This document shows, one piece after another, positions 32,543 through 42,861 of a DNA stretch of 64,000 nt. The position numbers and the translations under genes are program-made. The notes below the pieces were generated by a model, which made no database searches, was not told the DNA's origin, and saw only the letters and a program-made list of their open reading frames with translations. Each line of letters starts with the position of its first letter. Positions within the stretch are counted from its first letter, which is position 1. The stretch covers positions 1,054,001 to 1,118,000 of the forward strand of contig NZ_CP019781.1 in assembly GCF_002022505.1 (NCBI RefSeq), given 5' to 3'. This DNA comes from Bartonella sp. WD16.2. Its GTDB lineage: Bacteria; Pseudomonadota; Alphaproteobacteria; Rhizobiales; Rhizobiaceae.

Positions 32543-33123
32543 TTTACATTCTCCATTTTTACTTTACATGCTCTCAATGCACAGTAATTTGATTTGTTCC
32601 CTATGGGCTTTTAAGATTGGCTTGTTCTATTTTTGTGTGTTCCTTCAATTATGCGATTTCTTTTTGAATTTCTTATCTCAATTATGTTAAACTTAGTTTT
32701 TATAAGATAAACAGCACCTAAAACATTGAAAAGTAAAATAATATGAGAACTGGTTATCTTAAAAAATCTACGTTATGAATTATCAGTTCAAATTTTAAAA
32801 TAGAGACATCATGTATGATAATGTTTCGTTGTTTCTAAAATTCCACTTTCAAAAGAAATACCCAAGTACTTATTAAAGAAATGTATTTTCAATCAGTTTG
32901 ATATACATAATACTTTTACACTCTTTGGAACATAAATTTTATTGAATATATTAAGGAATATAAACTCTCTCTACTTATTGTATATAGATAAAAGCCCGTG
33001 TAAATAATTCTCTCTAAAGTTTAGAATAAACAGTTATTAAATAAAAAAACAACACCTTTATTCTCTAGGGAGAGTTGTATAGATCTTCTATAGATAAATA
33101 TGTAAAATCATATGGAATAGCGT
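32543..33123. other. AT-rich divergent intergenic region
   Basis: About 580 bases between the divergent PRC-barrel gene and trmL. No gene, RNA or obvious repeat was recognised. Confidence 0.45.
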
Positions 33124-33600
33124 ATGCCACTTCACATCGCTCTTTTTCAACCGGATATTGCTGGTAATACTGGAACAATCTTACGCCTTAGCGCTTGTCT
33201 TGGCGTACACGTGCATATTATTGAACCAGCGGGCTTTAACTTATCAGATCGTAACCTTAAACGAGCAGGTATGGATTATCTTGAACATGCCTTGTTGGAA
33301 CGTCACATTGATTGGCAACACTTTATTGAAACCATGAGACATTTTAATCGCCGTCTTTTACTTTTGAGTACAAAAGCAAAAACATATTATACAGATATAC
33401 GCTATCAAAAAAATGATGTTTTACTTTTTGGCCGTGAATCAGCAGGTGCCCCTAATTATGTTCGTGAAGCAGTTGATCATATATTAACAATCCCTATGCA
33501 ACCACACGCACGCTCTTTAAATCTCGCAATGAGCGTAGCCATAACAACCGGTGAGGCCCTTCGTCAAATTGGTTATAATAAGATAGAAAATATTGTATAA
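33124..33600 (+). CDS. trmL: tRNA (cytidine/uridine-34-2'-O)-methyltransferase
   Basis: A SPOUT-class methyltransferase that methylates the wobble ribose of certain tRNA-Leu. At 158 residues it is the compact TrmL type without an extra RNA-binding domain. Motifs are the N-terminal FQPDIAGNTGTILRLSACLG, LLFGRESAGAPNYV and the knot region RSLNLAMSVAITTGEALRQ. The ATG is at 33124. It converges on the CCA transferase gene 37 bases away. Confidence 0.93.
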   Translation: MPLHIALFQPDIAGNTGTILRLSACLGVHVHIIEPAGFNLSDRNLKRAGMDYLEHALLERHIDWQHFIETMRHFNRRLLLLSTKAKTYYTDIRYQKNDVLLFGRESAGAPNYVREAVDHILTIPMQPHARSLNLAMSVAITTGEALRQIGYNKIENIV

Positions 33601-33637
33601 ATAAAGAAGTAGAGAGTTACTCATAAAAAACTTAGTA

Positions 33638-34891
33638 TTACTGTTTAATTTTTTCTAATAACTCATCACGATCCATTAAAAATTCGCTTTTAACCCAGAT
33701 TTTTTCTAGCTCTTTAAGCTTTTGACCTAAAAGTACTCCTTGAGCTAAACCTTTTTTCACCAAATCTCTGCCACTTATAGGAAAAGTTGGAATCTGCCAT
33801 TGTTGAGCCAGATGATAAAGTTGAAGATAATATTTTGCTTTTTCCAAAATTTCGTCTTCATCTAAAATACCAGTACAGACAGATGCCAAGGACAAGGATA
33901 ATTGATCTAATACAGGCTGTCGTCCATGAAAATAAATCAATTTTTTTACACAAATATCTGAACAATTTGGATTGATCATCCCTAACTTTGCCCATTCTTG
34001 TAATCGCTTTTTTTCTTCATTAGACAAACGTAAACGATGAGCCATATCATAAAGACGTACGGGATCAGGAGGTAGTAAACTTTCTAAGCGCAGCAATGAA
34101 TCAGCTTTCCAAGCAAGAATGTGTTCTATTTTCACAAGTGGGTGAATTGTATCAATACCCCATTTTTCTGTTTCAGGTAAAATGAGTGTTAAAATACCAC
34201 TTTGACGCATCCACAAAAGAGCACGTGTTGGATCAGAAGCAGTAAGAAGCTTTTTCATTTCTCCCCAAATACGCTCAGGTGAAAGTTTGTGCAAACCTTG
34301 TTTTAAAGAAATGCACGCTTTCAACCCTTGCGCATCAGGTCGCCCTCTCCCATACCAAGCAAAAAAACGAAAAAAACGTAAAATACGTAAATAATCTTCA
34401 CAAATACGATCCTTCGCAACACCTATAAAACGTATCGTTTTGCTTTCAATATCGTTCAAACCTCCCACTTCATCATAAAGCTGACCAGATGCATCACAAT
34501 AAAGCGCATTTATAGTAAAATCCCGTCGCTGAGCATCCTTTTTCCAATCACGACAAAAAACGACTTTTGCATAACGACCATCTGTTTCAATGTCAGAGCG
34601 AAGAGTTGTAACCTCATAACAACGTGACTCGATGACAACTGTTACTGTACCAAAATCAACGCCTGTAGGAATAGCTTTAAATCCTTCCTTTTCCACGCGC
34701 TTTATAACCTGCTGCGGCAAACAGGTCGTAGCAATATCAATATCGCTAATGGGCTGATTCAAAAGCTGATTACGTACTGCACCACCAACAATACGTGCCT
34801 CTTCACCATCCAACGATAAAATACGAAGAAGTGTTTGAATATGGCTGTTTTGCAACCAATCAACCTGTCTGAAACTTTGTGGCATGCTCAT
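33638..34891 (-). CDS. CCA tRNA nucleotidyltransferase
   Basis: A class II nucleotidyltransferase of 417 residues that adds or repairs the CCA end of tRNAs; it could alternatively act as poly(A) polymerase. The head domain has GGAVRNQLLNQPISDIDIAT with the catalytic DxD, RRDFTINAL and DGLNDI-like VGGLNDIESK, followed by the neck motif EDYLRILRFFRFFAWYG. The tRNA-Met gene in this window has no encoded CCA, so such an enzyme is required. The ATG is at 34891, with a separate promoter region before the divergent moxR operon. Confidence 0.92.
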   Translation of the reverse strand: MSMPQSFRQVDWLQNSHIQTLLRILSLDGEEARIVGGAVRNQLLNQPISDIDIATTCLPQQVIKRVEKEGFKAIPTGVDFGTVTVVIESRCYEVTTLRSDIETDGRYAKVVFCRDWKKDAQRRDFTINALYCDASGQLYDEVGGLNDIESKTIRFIGVAKDRICEDYLRILRFFRFFAWYGRGRPDAQGLKACISLKQGLHKLSPERIWGEMKKLLTASDPTRALLWMRQSGILTLILPETEKWGIDTIHPLVKIEHILAWKADSLLRLESLLPPDPVRLYDMAHRLRLSNEEKKRLQEWAKLGMINPNCSDICVKKLIYFHGRQPVLDQLSLSLASVCTGILDEDEILEKAKYYLQLYHLAQQWQIPTFPISGRDLVKKGLAQGVLLGQKLKELEKIWVKSEFLMDRDELLEKIKQ

Positions 34892-35137
34892 CCACTTAAC
34901 CTTTTGAACAAATTCTTAATGCTTCCCTCCACTTGAATAGTCTATCACACAATAATTTGTAATATATTCCTCATAAGTTATAATCCCTCCTTCATTAATG
35001 CACTTCTCTATCTGCACACAAATTAAAAAAACAGCTTATCATGCTTCTTTTTTCTTTATTTTCTGCTACAAACTATAAATATTTATTATCGTATAAAAGA
35101 AATTATTACTTTGCGACAACTGTTTTAAGGAAACAAT

Positions 35138-36169
35138 ATGAATCAAGATGATACGTTATCTAATGCCACCAAAAAGGCTAGTGTAAATAAAGATACCAAA
35201 TCGATCGTTGATGATATTGATGCAGCGTATAAAGAATTAGCTACTCTACAAAAAGCAATCGACAAAGTTATTTTTGGACAAAGTCACGTGATTGAATATA
35301 CCTTAACAGCCATTTTGGCCGGGGGGCATGCCCTTCTTGTTGGCGTTCCAGGGCTTGCTAAAACGCGTCTTGTTGAAACATTAAGCCTTGTTTTAGGACT
35401 TGATGGAAAGCGCATTCAATTTACACCAGATTTAATGCCATCAGATATTATAGGTTCTGAAATTATGGACTTAGATAAAAACGGTAAACGCTTCTTTCGT
35501 TACATTCAAGGCCCTGTTTTCGCCCAACTTCTTATGGCAGATGAAATTAACCGTGCTTCTCCTCGTACTCAATCAGCTCTTTTACAAGCCATGCAAGAAT
35601 ATCATGTGACTATTTCTGGCACTCGTTATGATCTGCCAAAACCTTTTCATGTATTTGCAACACAAAATCCTCTCGAACAAGAAGGAACCTACCCACTTCC
35701 TGAAGCACAACTTGATCGCTTTTTGATGCAAATTGATATTGATTATCCTGATCTTACTACGGAACGGCGTATTATTTTAGAAACAACAGGTCAAAAAAGC
35801 CAAACTGTAAAACCAGTTCTATCGACCAAAAAACTACAAAAAATTCAAACAATCGTCCGTAAAATACCTATTTCTGAAAATGTTGTTGAAACCATTTTGA
35901 AACTAGTGCGTTCGGCTCGTCCAAATGAAGATAATTCCTTTGCAAATACTTATATTGCTTGGGGACCTGGCCCTCGAGCATCACAAGCTCTTTCTCTTTG
36001 TGCTCGCGCCCGTGCTCTTTATCACGGGCGTCTATCCCCCTCACTTGACGATATTAAAGCATTAGCTTATCCCGTATTACAACACCGCATGGCACTTAAT
36101 TTTTCTGCACGTGCTGATAATATAACCATCAAAGATATTATCGCTAAGCTTGTGAAAGATGCTCTTTAA
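35138..36169 (+). CDS. MoxR-type AAA+ ATPase
   Basis: First gene of a four-gene operon. The 343-residue AAA+ ATPase of the MoxR group is thought to act as a chaperone with partner proteins carrying von Willebrand-like domains. Walker A is GVPGLAKTR, Walker B LLMADEINRA, sensor 1 is in VFATQNPLEQEGTYPLPEAQ, and the lid helix bundle follows with HRMALNFSARAD at the end. AAGGA precedes ATG 35138. The stop and the next start share an A (TAATG), so translation is coupled to the DUF58 gene. Confidence 0.93.
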   Translation: MNQDDTLSNATKKASVNKDTKSIVDDIDAAYKELATLQKAIDKVIFGQSHVIEYTLTAILAGGHALLVGVPGLAKTRLVETLSLVLGLDGKRIQFTPDLMPSDIIGSEIMDLDKNGKRFFRYIQGPVFAQLLMADEINRASPRTQSALLQAMQEYHVTISGTRYDLPKPFHVFATQNPLEQEGTYPLPEAQLDRFLMQIDIDYPDLTTERRIILETTGQKSQTVKPVLSTKKLQKIQTIVRKIPISENVVETILKLVRSARPNEDNSFANTYIAWGPGPRASQALSLCARARALYHGRLSPSLDDIKALAYPVLQHRMALNFSARADNITIKDIIAKLVKDAL

Positions 36170-37080
36170 TGGCTATTGGCAAAAAAGTCTCTAAAAAAAA
36201 TCCACAGTCGTTTATTGCAAAACTGCATAAAGATGTAGGAAATATGCCCCACCTTCTTTTACAAGCACGCCTTATTGCTAATACACTAATGGCTGGTTGC
36301 TATAACCAACGTAAACGTGGCAATGGAGATAATTTTTGGCAGTTCCGTCTATATGTTGAAGGAGAATCCACAACACATATTGATTGGCGTCGTTCTGCAC
36401 GTGATGAACACACTTACTTACGTGAACGTGAATGGGAAACAGCCCAAACAGTTTGGATCTGGCCGGATCAAAGTGCTTCCATGCACTATTGCTCACGCTT
36501 TTCTAAAATCTCTAAAGGCAATCATGCGATTATTCTTTCCCTTGCATTGGCAACACTTCTTGCACGAGATGGTCAATATATCGCTATTCCTAATTTAATG
36601 GCTCCCATCATGGCATCTAATATAGCAGAACGCATGGCAATAGCTTTAACAAATTACCAAGCTGAAAATCCATTTCCAGATTTCTCGTCTATTACTCGCT
36701 TTTCACAAGTCATAATAATTAGCGATTTTCTTGATCAGCCCGAACAAATCATTCAACATTTAAAAATTTTGGTGGCAAAACAGGTCAATGCACATTTAAT
36801 TGAAGTTGCTGATCCTGCAGAAGAGCGTTTTCCTTACAAAGGACGTACAGAATTTTTTGATCCTGAAACCAAACAAAAGCTTCTTTTAGGAAAAGCAGAA
36901 AACCTTCGTAAACATTATTGCAAACTCTACCAAGAAAGACGGGAAAAATTAATAAATTTCTGCTCACGCCAAGGATGGAGTTATCATGTGAGCACAACTG
37001 ATCGACCTTTAAAAGAAACTATCTTGCAACTTACAAATAGAATGAATACCTCTACACCTCATACAGGGAGGGAACTTTGA
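36169..37080 (+). CDS. DUF58 protein, MoxR partner
   Basis: A 303-residue DUF58-family protein with a degenerate von Willebrand factor A-type fold. The family signature is at FRLYVEGESTTHIDWRRSAR, followed by REREWETAQTVWIWPDQSAS. No signal peptide is seen, so it is probably cytoplasmic or membrane-associated. It overlaps moxR by one base and the next gene by four bases, which suggests fixed stoichiometry. The biochemical role is unknown. In other bacteria such MoxR-DUF58 pairs assist envelope, respiratory or stress functions. Confidence 0.9.
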   Translation: MAIGKKVSKKNPQSFIAKLHKDVGNMPHLLLQARLIANTLMAGCYNQRKRGNGDNFWQFRLYVEGESTTHIDWRRSARDEHTYLREREWETAQTVWIWPDQSASMHYCSRFSKISKGNHAIILSLALATLLARDGQYIAIPNLMAPIMASNIAERMAIALTNYQAENPFPDFSSITRFSQVIIISDFLDQPEQIIQHLKILVAKQVNAHLIEVADPAEERFPYKGRTEFFDPETKQKLLLGKAENLRKHYCKLYQERREKLINFCSRQGWSYHVSTTDRPLKETILQLTNRMNTSTPHTGREL

Positions 37081-39881
37081 GTTTTGAAGCTCCCTTAGTT
37101 TTGCTTGGGCTTTTAGCCTTACCAATCATTTGGTGGTTGTTGCGAACAACACCTTCCACGCCTCATAAAGAGCCTTTTCCTCCTTTACGCCTCTTGCTTA
37201 AACGAACTAATCAGCAAGAAACAGCTAACCATACACCTTGGTGGTTGTTATTGCTACGGCTCGCTATGATAGCATTAATCACTATCGCCTTAGCACGCCC
37301 TATATGGAACCAAAATTCCATTATCTTTTCCGGACCTCAACCATTGGCACTTATTATTGATAATGGATGGGCGTCTGCTGAAGAATGGAAAAAACGTATT
37401 ACTGTTGCAAAATCCTTACTTGTACAAGCAGAAAAACATAAAAAAAACATTTATTTACTTGCAACAGCTGAGAATAACACCCAAGAAATTGGTCCTTTTT
37501 CTGCAGAAGTTGTAAGACAACATTTAACGCATTTGCAACCTCAACCATGGCCCGTCAATCGAGTACAAGCATTTAAAAAACTCATTGAAAAAACTGGCGA
37601 AAAACCTCTTGATATTGCTTACTTAAGTGATGGCTTACAAACAAATGAAGATAAACAAGTTCTTACTTTCATTGAACAATTAAAGCCTAAAACACTCTTA
37701 TGGTATTCAGATGATATTTCTCGTTTGATTGGCATAACAGGCATAGTCAATAACGATGGAAATATGGCAGCACGTATCATTCGCGCAACCACCCATAATA
37801 AGTCCATGACGACATTAAGCCTTTATGATTTCAAAAGTCAGCTTCTTGGGCGTTTTACAGCACACTTTCATGAAGGAGAAACAACAGCTCTTGTTCCTCT
37901 TAACTTACCTCTTGAACTACGCAATGACATTGCATGGATAAAAATTGATAACCATGCTCAAGCTGCCGCAACTTTTTTAATTGATAGCCGTAACCAAATA
38001 AGTCGCGTTGCTCTTCTATCACCAAGCGTTAATGAAATGGTGCAGCCTTTATTGTCTCCACTTTACTATGTCATCAAAGCATTGCAGGAACATGCACAAA
38101 TTATAACAGCTGGCGGAGGAGAACTTTCAATTGATATTGATCACTTACTCAAACAAAATCCGTCTGTTTTCATTATGGGTGACATTGCTAATATGTCAAA
38201 AGAAGCAGAAAAAAAACTATCTAATTTTGTGAATAAAGGGGGAGTACTTATCCGTTTTGCTGGAGAGAATCTGAGTTCTACAGAACAATATGACAGTTTA
38301 TTACCTGTACCATTACGTTCTGGTGAACGTTATCTTGGAAGTACTATGTCATGGGCTAAACCCCAAAAATTAGCACCTTTTGCAAAAAATAGCTTTTTCT
38401 TTGATCTTCCTTTTCCAGAAGAAGTCACTGTTTCACGTCAAATTTTAGCAGAACCAAGCTCAGATCTTTTTGAAAAAACATGGCTCAGTCTTGCTGATGG
38501 TACCCCTCTTCTTACAGCTGCTAACTATGGAAAAGGCATACTCATTTTTGTCCACATTGCGCCTGATCCTATATGGTCAAATCTTCCGCTTTCTGGATTT
38601 TTTGCTCAAATGTTGCAAAAGCTTACCACGCTTCGTGTACATGACCAGGAATCCCCTATACAAACACAGACAACAACGGCACAAAGCCCTTGGCGAATAT
38701 TAAATGCTGACGGCCAATTACAGATACCCTCCGCTCATATCTCTCCACTTGTCATTGATGTACAAAAGCCACCCCTTCCATCCTATGATACACCACCTGG
38801 ATTTTACGGTTCTAAAAATAATCTTTATGCATTGAATTTATTAAATCATTCATCAAGTTTAACGAAACAATTGTCATTACCTGCCTCCTTAGGCAATGAC
38901 CTATTATCCTATGATACACAAGAAAAACACTTTGCTGGACCACTTTTAGGGCTAGCTAGCCTATTTTTAGCGCTAGATAGTTTTTTAGTGTTATGGATGG
39001 GAGGAGCTTTTCTTTTTAATCGACGAAGTAATATGTCCCTCCTACTTCCTCTGATAGCAAGCTTTATCGTCTTATTGTCTTATTCACCAATCACTTATGC
39101 ACAAACTGTGGAAAAGCATGATGAAATCATGGTGCAAGCAGCTGGTGCCACCCACCTTGCTTATGTTGTGACTCATAATCATGAAATTGATACAACAAGT
39201 AAAAGTGGATTAGAAGCACTCAGTCAATTTATCTCAGAGCGTACAATGCTTTCACCTGGCTCTGTTGTAGCGCTTGATCTTGATAAAGATGAACTTTCTT
39301 TTTATCCTCTTATTTATTGGCCTATTGACGCTAACGGCCCCATGCCAACGCAAAAAAGTCTTGAAAAAATAAATGCTTTTATGAAACATGGTGGTACAGT
39401 TTTATTTGACACCCGTGATCAAATAAGTACCAATCTCAGTCTTGAAGAAACTGCTACCCCAGCCACACAAAGATTGCGTGCTATTTTAAGCGGATTAAAT
39501 ATCCCAACCATTGAACCGGCATCAACTGATCACGTTGTTACTCGTTCTTTTTATATTATGCCTGATTTTCCTGGACGCTATCGTGGTTCACCTTTATGGG
39601 TTGAATCATCATCAATAAATAAAAAAAATAAAAACTCTATTGCTACTGGCGATAATGTTAGTTCTCTTCTTATCACTGCCAATAACTTCGCTGGTGCTTG
39701 GGCACTAGACGAGAACGGTACATGGAAATACCCACTTGTCCCCAATGATCCTATGCAACGCCTATGGGCATTTCGCGCAGGACTGAATATTGTCATCTAC
39801 ATGCTCACAGGTAATTATAAAGCCGATCAGATTCATGTTCCTGCATTGTTAGAGAGCTTTAACAGAAAAAAAAGTCAATGA
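37077..39881 (+). CDS. BatA-N/DUF4159 large membrane protein
   Basis: A 934-residue inner-membrane protein starting at TTG 37077, which overlaps the DUF58 stop. The N-terminus is the BatA-like double helix (LVLLGLLALPIIWWLLR and WWLLLLRLAMIALITIALAR). A large soluble region resembling a degraded VWA domain follows, then two helices near residues 615-665 (LFLALDSFLVLWMGGAFLFN, LLLPLIASFIVLLSY). The C-terminal DUF4159 domain runs from about residue 690 (AAGATHLAYVVTHNHEIDTT, FYPLIYWPID). DUF4159 resembles glutamine-amidotransferase-like folds without obvious catalytic Cys. It should form a membrane platform with the MoxR/DUF58 pair, which is an inference from the operon. Confidence 0.88.
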   Translation: MSFEAPLVLLGLLALPIIWWLLRTTPSTPHKEPFPPLRLLLKRTNQQETANHTPWWLLLLRLAMIALITIALARPIWNQNSIIFSGPQPLALIIDNGWASAEEWKKRITVAKSLLVQAEKHKKNIYLLATAENNTQEIGPFSAEVVRQHLTHLQPQPWPVNRVQAFKKLIEKTGEKPLDIAYLSDGLQTNEDKQVLTFIEQLKPKTLLWYSDDISRLIGITGIVNNDGNMAARIIRATTHNKSMTTLSLYDFKSQLLGRFTAHFHEGETTALVPLNLPLELRNDIAWIKIDNHAQAAATFLIDSRNQISRVALLSPSVNEMVQPLLSPLYYVIKALQEHAQIITAGGGELSIDIDHLLKQNPSVFIMGDIANMSKEAEKKLSNFVNKGGVLIRFAGENLSSTEQYDSLLPVPLRSGERYLGSTMSWAKPQKLAPFAKNSFFFDLPFPEEVTVSRQILAEPSSDLFEKTWLSLADGTPLLTAANYGKGILIFVHIAPDPIWSNLPLSGFFAQMLQKLTTLRVHDQESPIQTQTTTAQSPWRILNADGQLQIPSAHISPLVIDVQKPPLPSYDTPPGFYGSKNNLYALNLLNHSSSLTKQLSLPASLGNDLLSYDTQEKHFAGPLLGLASLFLALDSFLVLWMGGAFLFNRRSNMSLLLPLIASFIVLLSYSPITYAQTVEKHDEIMVQAAGATHLAYVVTHNHEIDTTSKSGLEALSQFISERTMLSPGSVVALDLDKDELSFYPLIYWPIDANGPMPTQKSLEKINAFMKHGGTVLFDTRDQISTNLSLEETATPATQRLRAILSGLNIPTIEPASTDHVVTRSFYIMPDFPGRYRGSPLWVESSSINKKNKNSIATGDNVSSLLITANNFAGAWALDENGTWKYPLVPNDPMQRLWAFRAGLNIVIYMLTGNYKADQIHVPALLESFNRKKSQ

Positions 39882-41974
39882 TACCATCAATCACTTTTCA
39901 GTCTCTTTTACCCATTCCCTGGCTTCTTTTTTTAGGGGGACTTCCCGCCTTTTTTATCATTATCGGCCTCATTACGCAGCGCTCCGGAGCCTTGTTGCGT
40001 TTTATAGCATTAAGCTCAATCATTCTTGCTTTGCTTAATCCAATGATAATAAAAGAACAGCGTGAACCTGTTAAAAGCACTGTGGGTATTGTGATTGACC
40101 AAAGCGAAAGTCAAACATTTGGTACACGTGCAGATGATAGTCATAAAGCACGCATACAATTAACAAATGAGCTATCCCGCTATTCACAATTTGAACTGCG
40201 TTTTATTGAAGCTGGAAAACTTTCTGAAAACCATTATGCACCATCAACAAATTTATTTAATGCTCTGACACAAGCTATAGCTGATATACCCCCATCTCGC
40301 TATGCAGGAACAATTTTGATCACAGATGGACAAGTGCATGATATTCCAAAATTGTCAGAACTTCATGATAGTGCGCCAATTAATGCTCTTATAACAGGGA
40401 AAGCCAATGAATTTGATCGTCAAATTAAGTTTATTTCTCCTCCCCGTTTTGCTCTTATCAATAAACCACAAGTACTTTCCATCTTGGTAGAAGATAAAGG
40501 CCAACCTCAAGAATCTATACCAGCACAAGCAAATATTTTTATAAGTGTTAATGACCAAGAGGTTGGCCGTTATTCTGTAACTCCTGGTACTATTTTTCAA
40601 ACTGAAATCACTCTTCCTCATGCTGAAAAAAATATCGTTCAAGCTACAACTGACGCTTATGAAGGTGAATTAAGCTTCGAAAACAATCGCGCCATTGCTG
40701 TCATTGAAGGAATTAGAGAAAATTTGCGTGTTCTTCTTATCTCGGGTGCACCTTACAATGGTGAACGTACATGGCGTGATCTTTTAAAAAGTGATTCTAA
40801 TATTGATCTTGTTCATTTTACTATTTTGCGTCCACCTGAAAAAGCAGACAATACACCTTTGAACCAATTATCACTTGTTGTTTTTCCTACAACCCAATTA
40901 TTTGTTGAAGAAATCAATAATTTTGATCTCATCATTCTTGACGGCTTTCAGCATTCCAATGTGTTACCATTGATTTACTATGATTATATCACCCAATATG
41001 TACAAAAAGGTGGTGCATTACTTATAGTAACAGGACCTGAATTTGCTAATGAACAATCACTTGCTAAAACACCTTTAATAAGTGTCCTACCAGCATTACC
41101 AAATGGTACCATTATTCAAAAGCCTTTCCGCCCTACATTAACCACAGAAGGCGAGCGCCATCCTGTTACGCGAGATCTTGCTACCCCTGCCCACCCAGCT
41201 TCTCAATGGGGGCGGTGGTTACGACAAATTGCAATTCAAAGCACAAACAAAAGTGTTCCTATTATGAAAGGAGCTGATGAACAACCACTTTTGCTTCTCT
41301 CTCATATGGGTAAAGGTCGAGTAGGCATGTTGCTTTCTGATGAAAGCTGGTTGTGGGCGCGAGGTTTCGAAGGAGGAGGTCCTTACGCTGCTCTTTATCG
41401 TCGCATTGCTCATTGGCTCATGAAAGAACCAGAACTTGAAGAAGAACGATTAAGTAGTGTAAATGATCATCATCATTTAACAATTCGTCGACAGACACTT
41501 AAAGAGCAGCCAGAGCCAGCCGAAGTGATTTTCCCCTCTGGAAAAAAACAAAAGATCATTCTCACAAAAGAACAAGAAGGTGTTTTTACAGGAACTGTAA
41601 ATACCAATGAAACAGGAATCTTTACCATCCACAATGGTGATCAAACAGTGTTTTCTCCTATAGGCTCACTCGATAGCCTTGAATTTTCTGATTTAATTTC
41701 AACAGAAGAAAAACTAGCCCCTATCAGCCAACACACTGGTGGTCATGTAGTGCGTTTGCATCATGGGAAAAAAGAGGGCATTCACCTTCCTCCCATTAAA
41801 TTGATTCAAACGAAAACAAAATCAATATCTCCTCGTACTCAATCAATTGTTCTGAAAGAAGCAACAGAAACCCGTTTGATTAGTGTTTCATATTTTCCAA
41901 TCTTTTCTGGATTTTTAGCTCTGATCACCTGCTTTTTACTACTCAGTAGCACGTGGTATCGTGAAAACCACTAA
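39878..41974 (+). CDS. Membrane protein with amidotransferase-like domain, last gene of the moxR operon
   Basis: A 698-residue membrane protein. Two N-terminal helices (IPWLLFLGGLPAFFIIIGLI, LLRFIALSSIILALLNPMII) are followed by a long soluble part of Ig-like and class-I-amidotransferase-like segments (LLISGAPYNGERTWRDLLKS, FDLIILDGFQHSNVLP, KGGALLIVTGPEFANEQS) and a C-terminal helix (IFSGFLALITCFLLLSS). No nucleophile elbow typical of active enzymes was seen. Its ATG overlaps the previous stop (ATGA), so all four genes are translationally coupled. Domain layout resembles hypothetical proteins ending similar operons in Rhizobiales. The function is unknown. Confidence 0.87.
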   Translation: MIPSITFQSLLPIPWLLFLGGLPAFFIIIGLITQRSGALLRFIALSSIILALLNPMIIKEQREPVKSTVGIVIDQSESQTFGTRADDSHKARIQLTNELSRYSQFELRFIEAGKLSENHYAPSTNLFNALTQAIADIPPSRYAGTILITDGQVHDIPKLSELHDSAPINALITGKANEFDRQIKFISPPRFALINKPQVLSILVEDKGQPQESIPAQANIFISVNDQEVGRYSVTPGTIFQTEITLPHAEKNIVQATTDAYEGELSFENNRAIAVIEGIRENLRVLLISGAPYNGERTWRDLLKSDSNIDLVHFTILRPPEKADNTPLNQLSLVVFPTTQLFVEEINNFDLIILDGFQHSNVLPLIYYDYITQYVQKGGALLIVTGPEFANEQSLAKTPLISVLPALPNGTIIQKPFRPTLTTEGERHPVTRDLATPAHPASQWGRWLRQIAIQSTNKSVPIMKGADEQPLLLLSHMGKGRVGMLLSDESWLWARGFEGGGPYAALYRRIAHWLMKEPELEEERLSSVNDHHHLTIRRQTLKEQPEPAEVIFPSGKKQKIILTKEQEGVFTGTVNTNETGIFTIHNGDQTVFSPIGSLDSLEFSDLISTEEKLAPISQHTGGHVVRLHHGKKEGIHLPPIKLIQTKTKSISPRTQSIVLKEATETRLISVSYFPIFSGFLALITCFLLLSSTWYRENH

Positions 41975-42041
41975 AAAATTCTAAGCGATTTTTAATCACT
42001 TTAAGATGGCTTAAATCCATTTTTTACGGAAAGAATGTATA

Positions 42042-42593
42042 TTAGCTACATGAACGATAACGTACTTTACCATGTGCCATTTTTAACGCATCTTCTTGTA
42101 ATTCTAAGACTAATAATCGTCGTGGGTTTACTGGCGCAGGCATTTGTATTTGTTTATGTTGTACATTTTTAAAATTGAAACGGCCATAATAATCCTTATC
42201 CCCAATCAAAATAACCAAAGGAACATTACAATTTTCTGCTGCTTTTAATGTCATACGTACTAATTTGCTTCCTACACCAATATTCTTATGGTCAGGATGA
42301 ACAACAAGAGGACCTAATAAATAAGCAGTTTGTATACCAATGTATATAGGTGTCATCCTCACAGAACCAATAACATAGTCTCCCAAACAAGCAACAAAAG
42401 AAAGTTGACGATCATGCTTACCATCTTCTCGCAGTAAATAACTTGCACGCACAAAACGACCAGGACCAAAAACTACTTGATTGATTTGCTTAATTTGAGC
42501 CTCATGATCAATTGTTTCAGGCCAATAGCTTATTGTATTATCAATTGCAGAAAAAGGAGCGCAAGATTGAGAAGTAGACGATGAGTTTATCAT
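42042..42593 (-). CDS. GNAT-family N-acetyltransferase
   Basis: A 183-residue protein of the YhbS-like acetyltransferase group. The acetyl-CoA-binding motif A is VVHPDHKNIGVGSKLV. Preceding strands include YVIGSVRMTPIYIG, and the later segment VILIGDKDYYGRFNF matches the family pattern. The substrate is unknown. The ATG is at 42593 with an unremarkable upstream region. It converges on the moxR operon end with about 67 bases between. Confidence 0.88.
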   Translation of the reverse strand: MINSSSTSQSCAPFSAIDNTISYWPETIDHEAQIKQINQVVFGPGRFVRASYLLREDGKHDRQLSFVACLGDYVIGSVRMTPIYIGIQTAYLLGPLVVHPDHKNIGVGSKLVRMTLKAAENCNVPLVILIGDKDYYGRFNFKNVQHKQIQMPAPVNPRRLLVLELQEDALKMAHGKVRYRSCS

Positions 42594-42861
42594 AGATCGT
42601 TCCTAAAATTAATATGCAAACAAAAAGCTAATTATTTTAACTTCGAAAGTTTTGATTTATTATCACTAATTTTTTCACACATTATCCACCCCATTTGAAA
42701 AACCTTGCTTTAGCACTCTTTTCTAACACCGTAAATGCTCACAAAGTTTTCTTAAAACTTTCTAGCAAACTGTTTTTATTTTATACCCCTCTATCGCTTC
42801 TAACAATAAATCGGTTTATTTTTCTATTGCCTAAATTGTTTTCAGCACTATGCTAACATTT

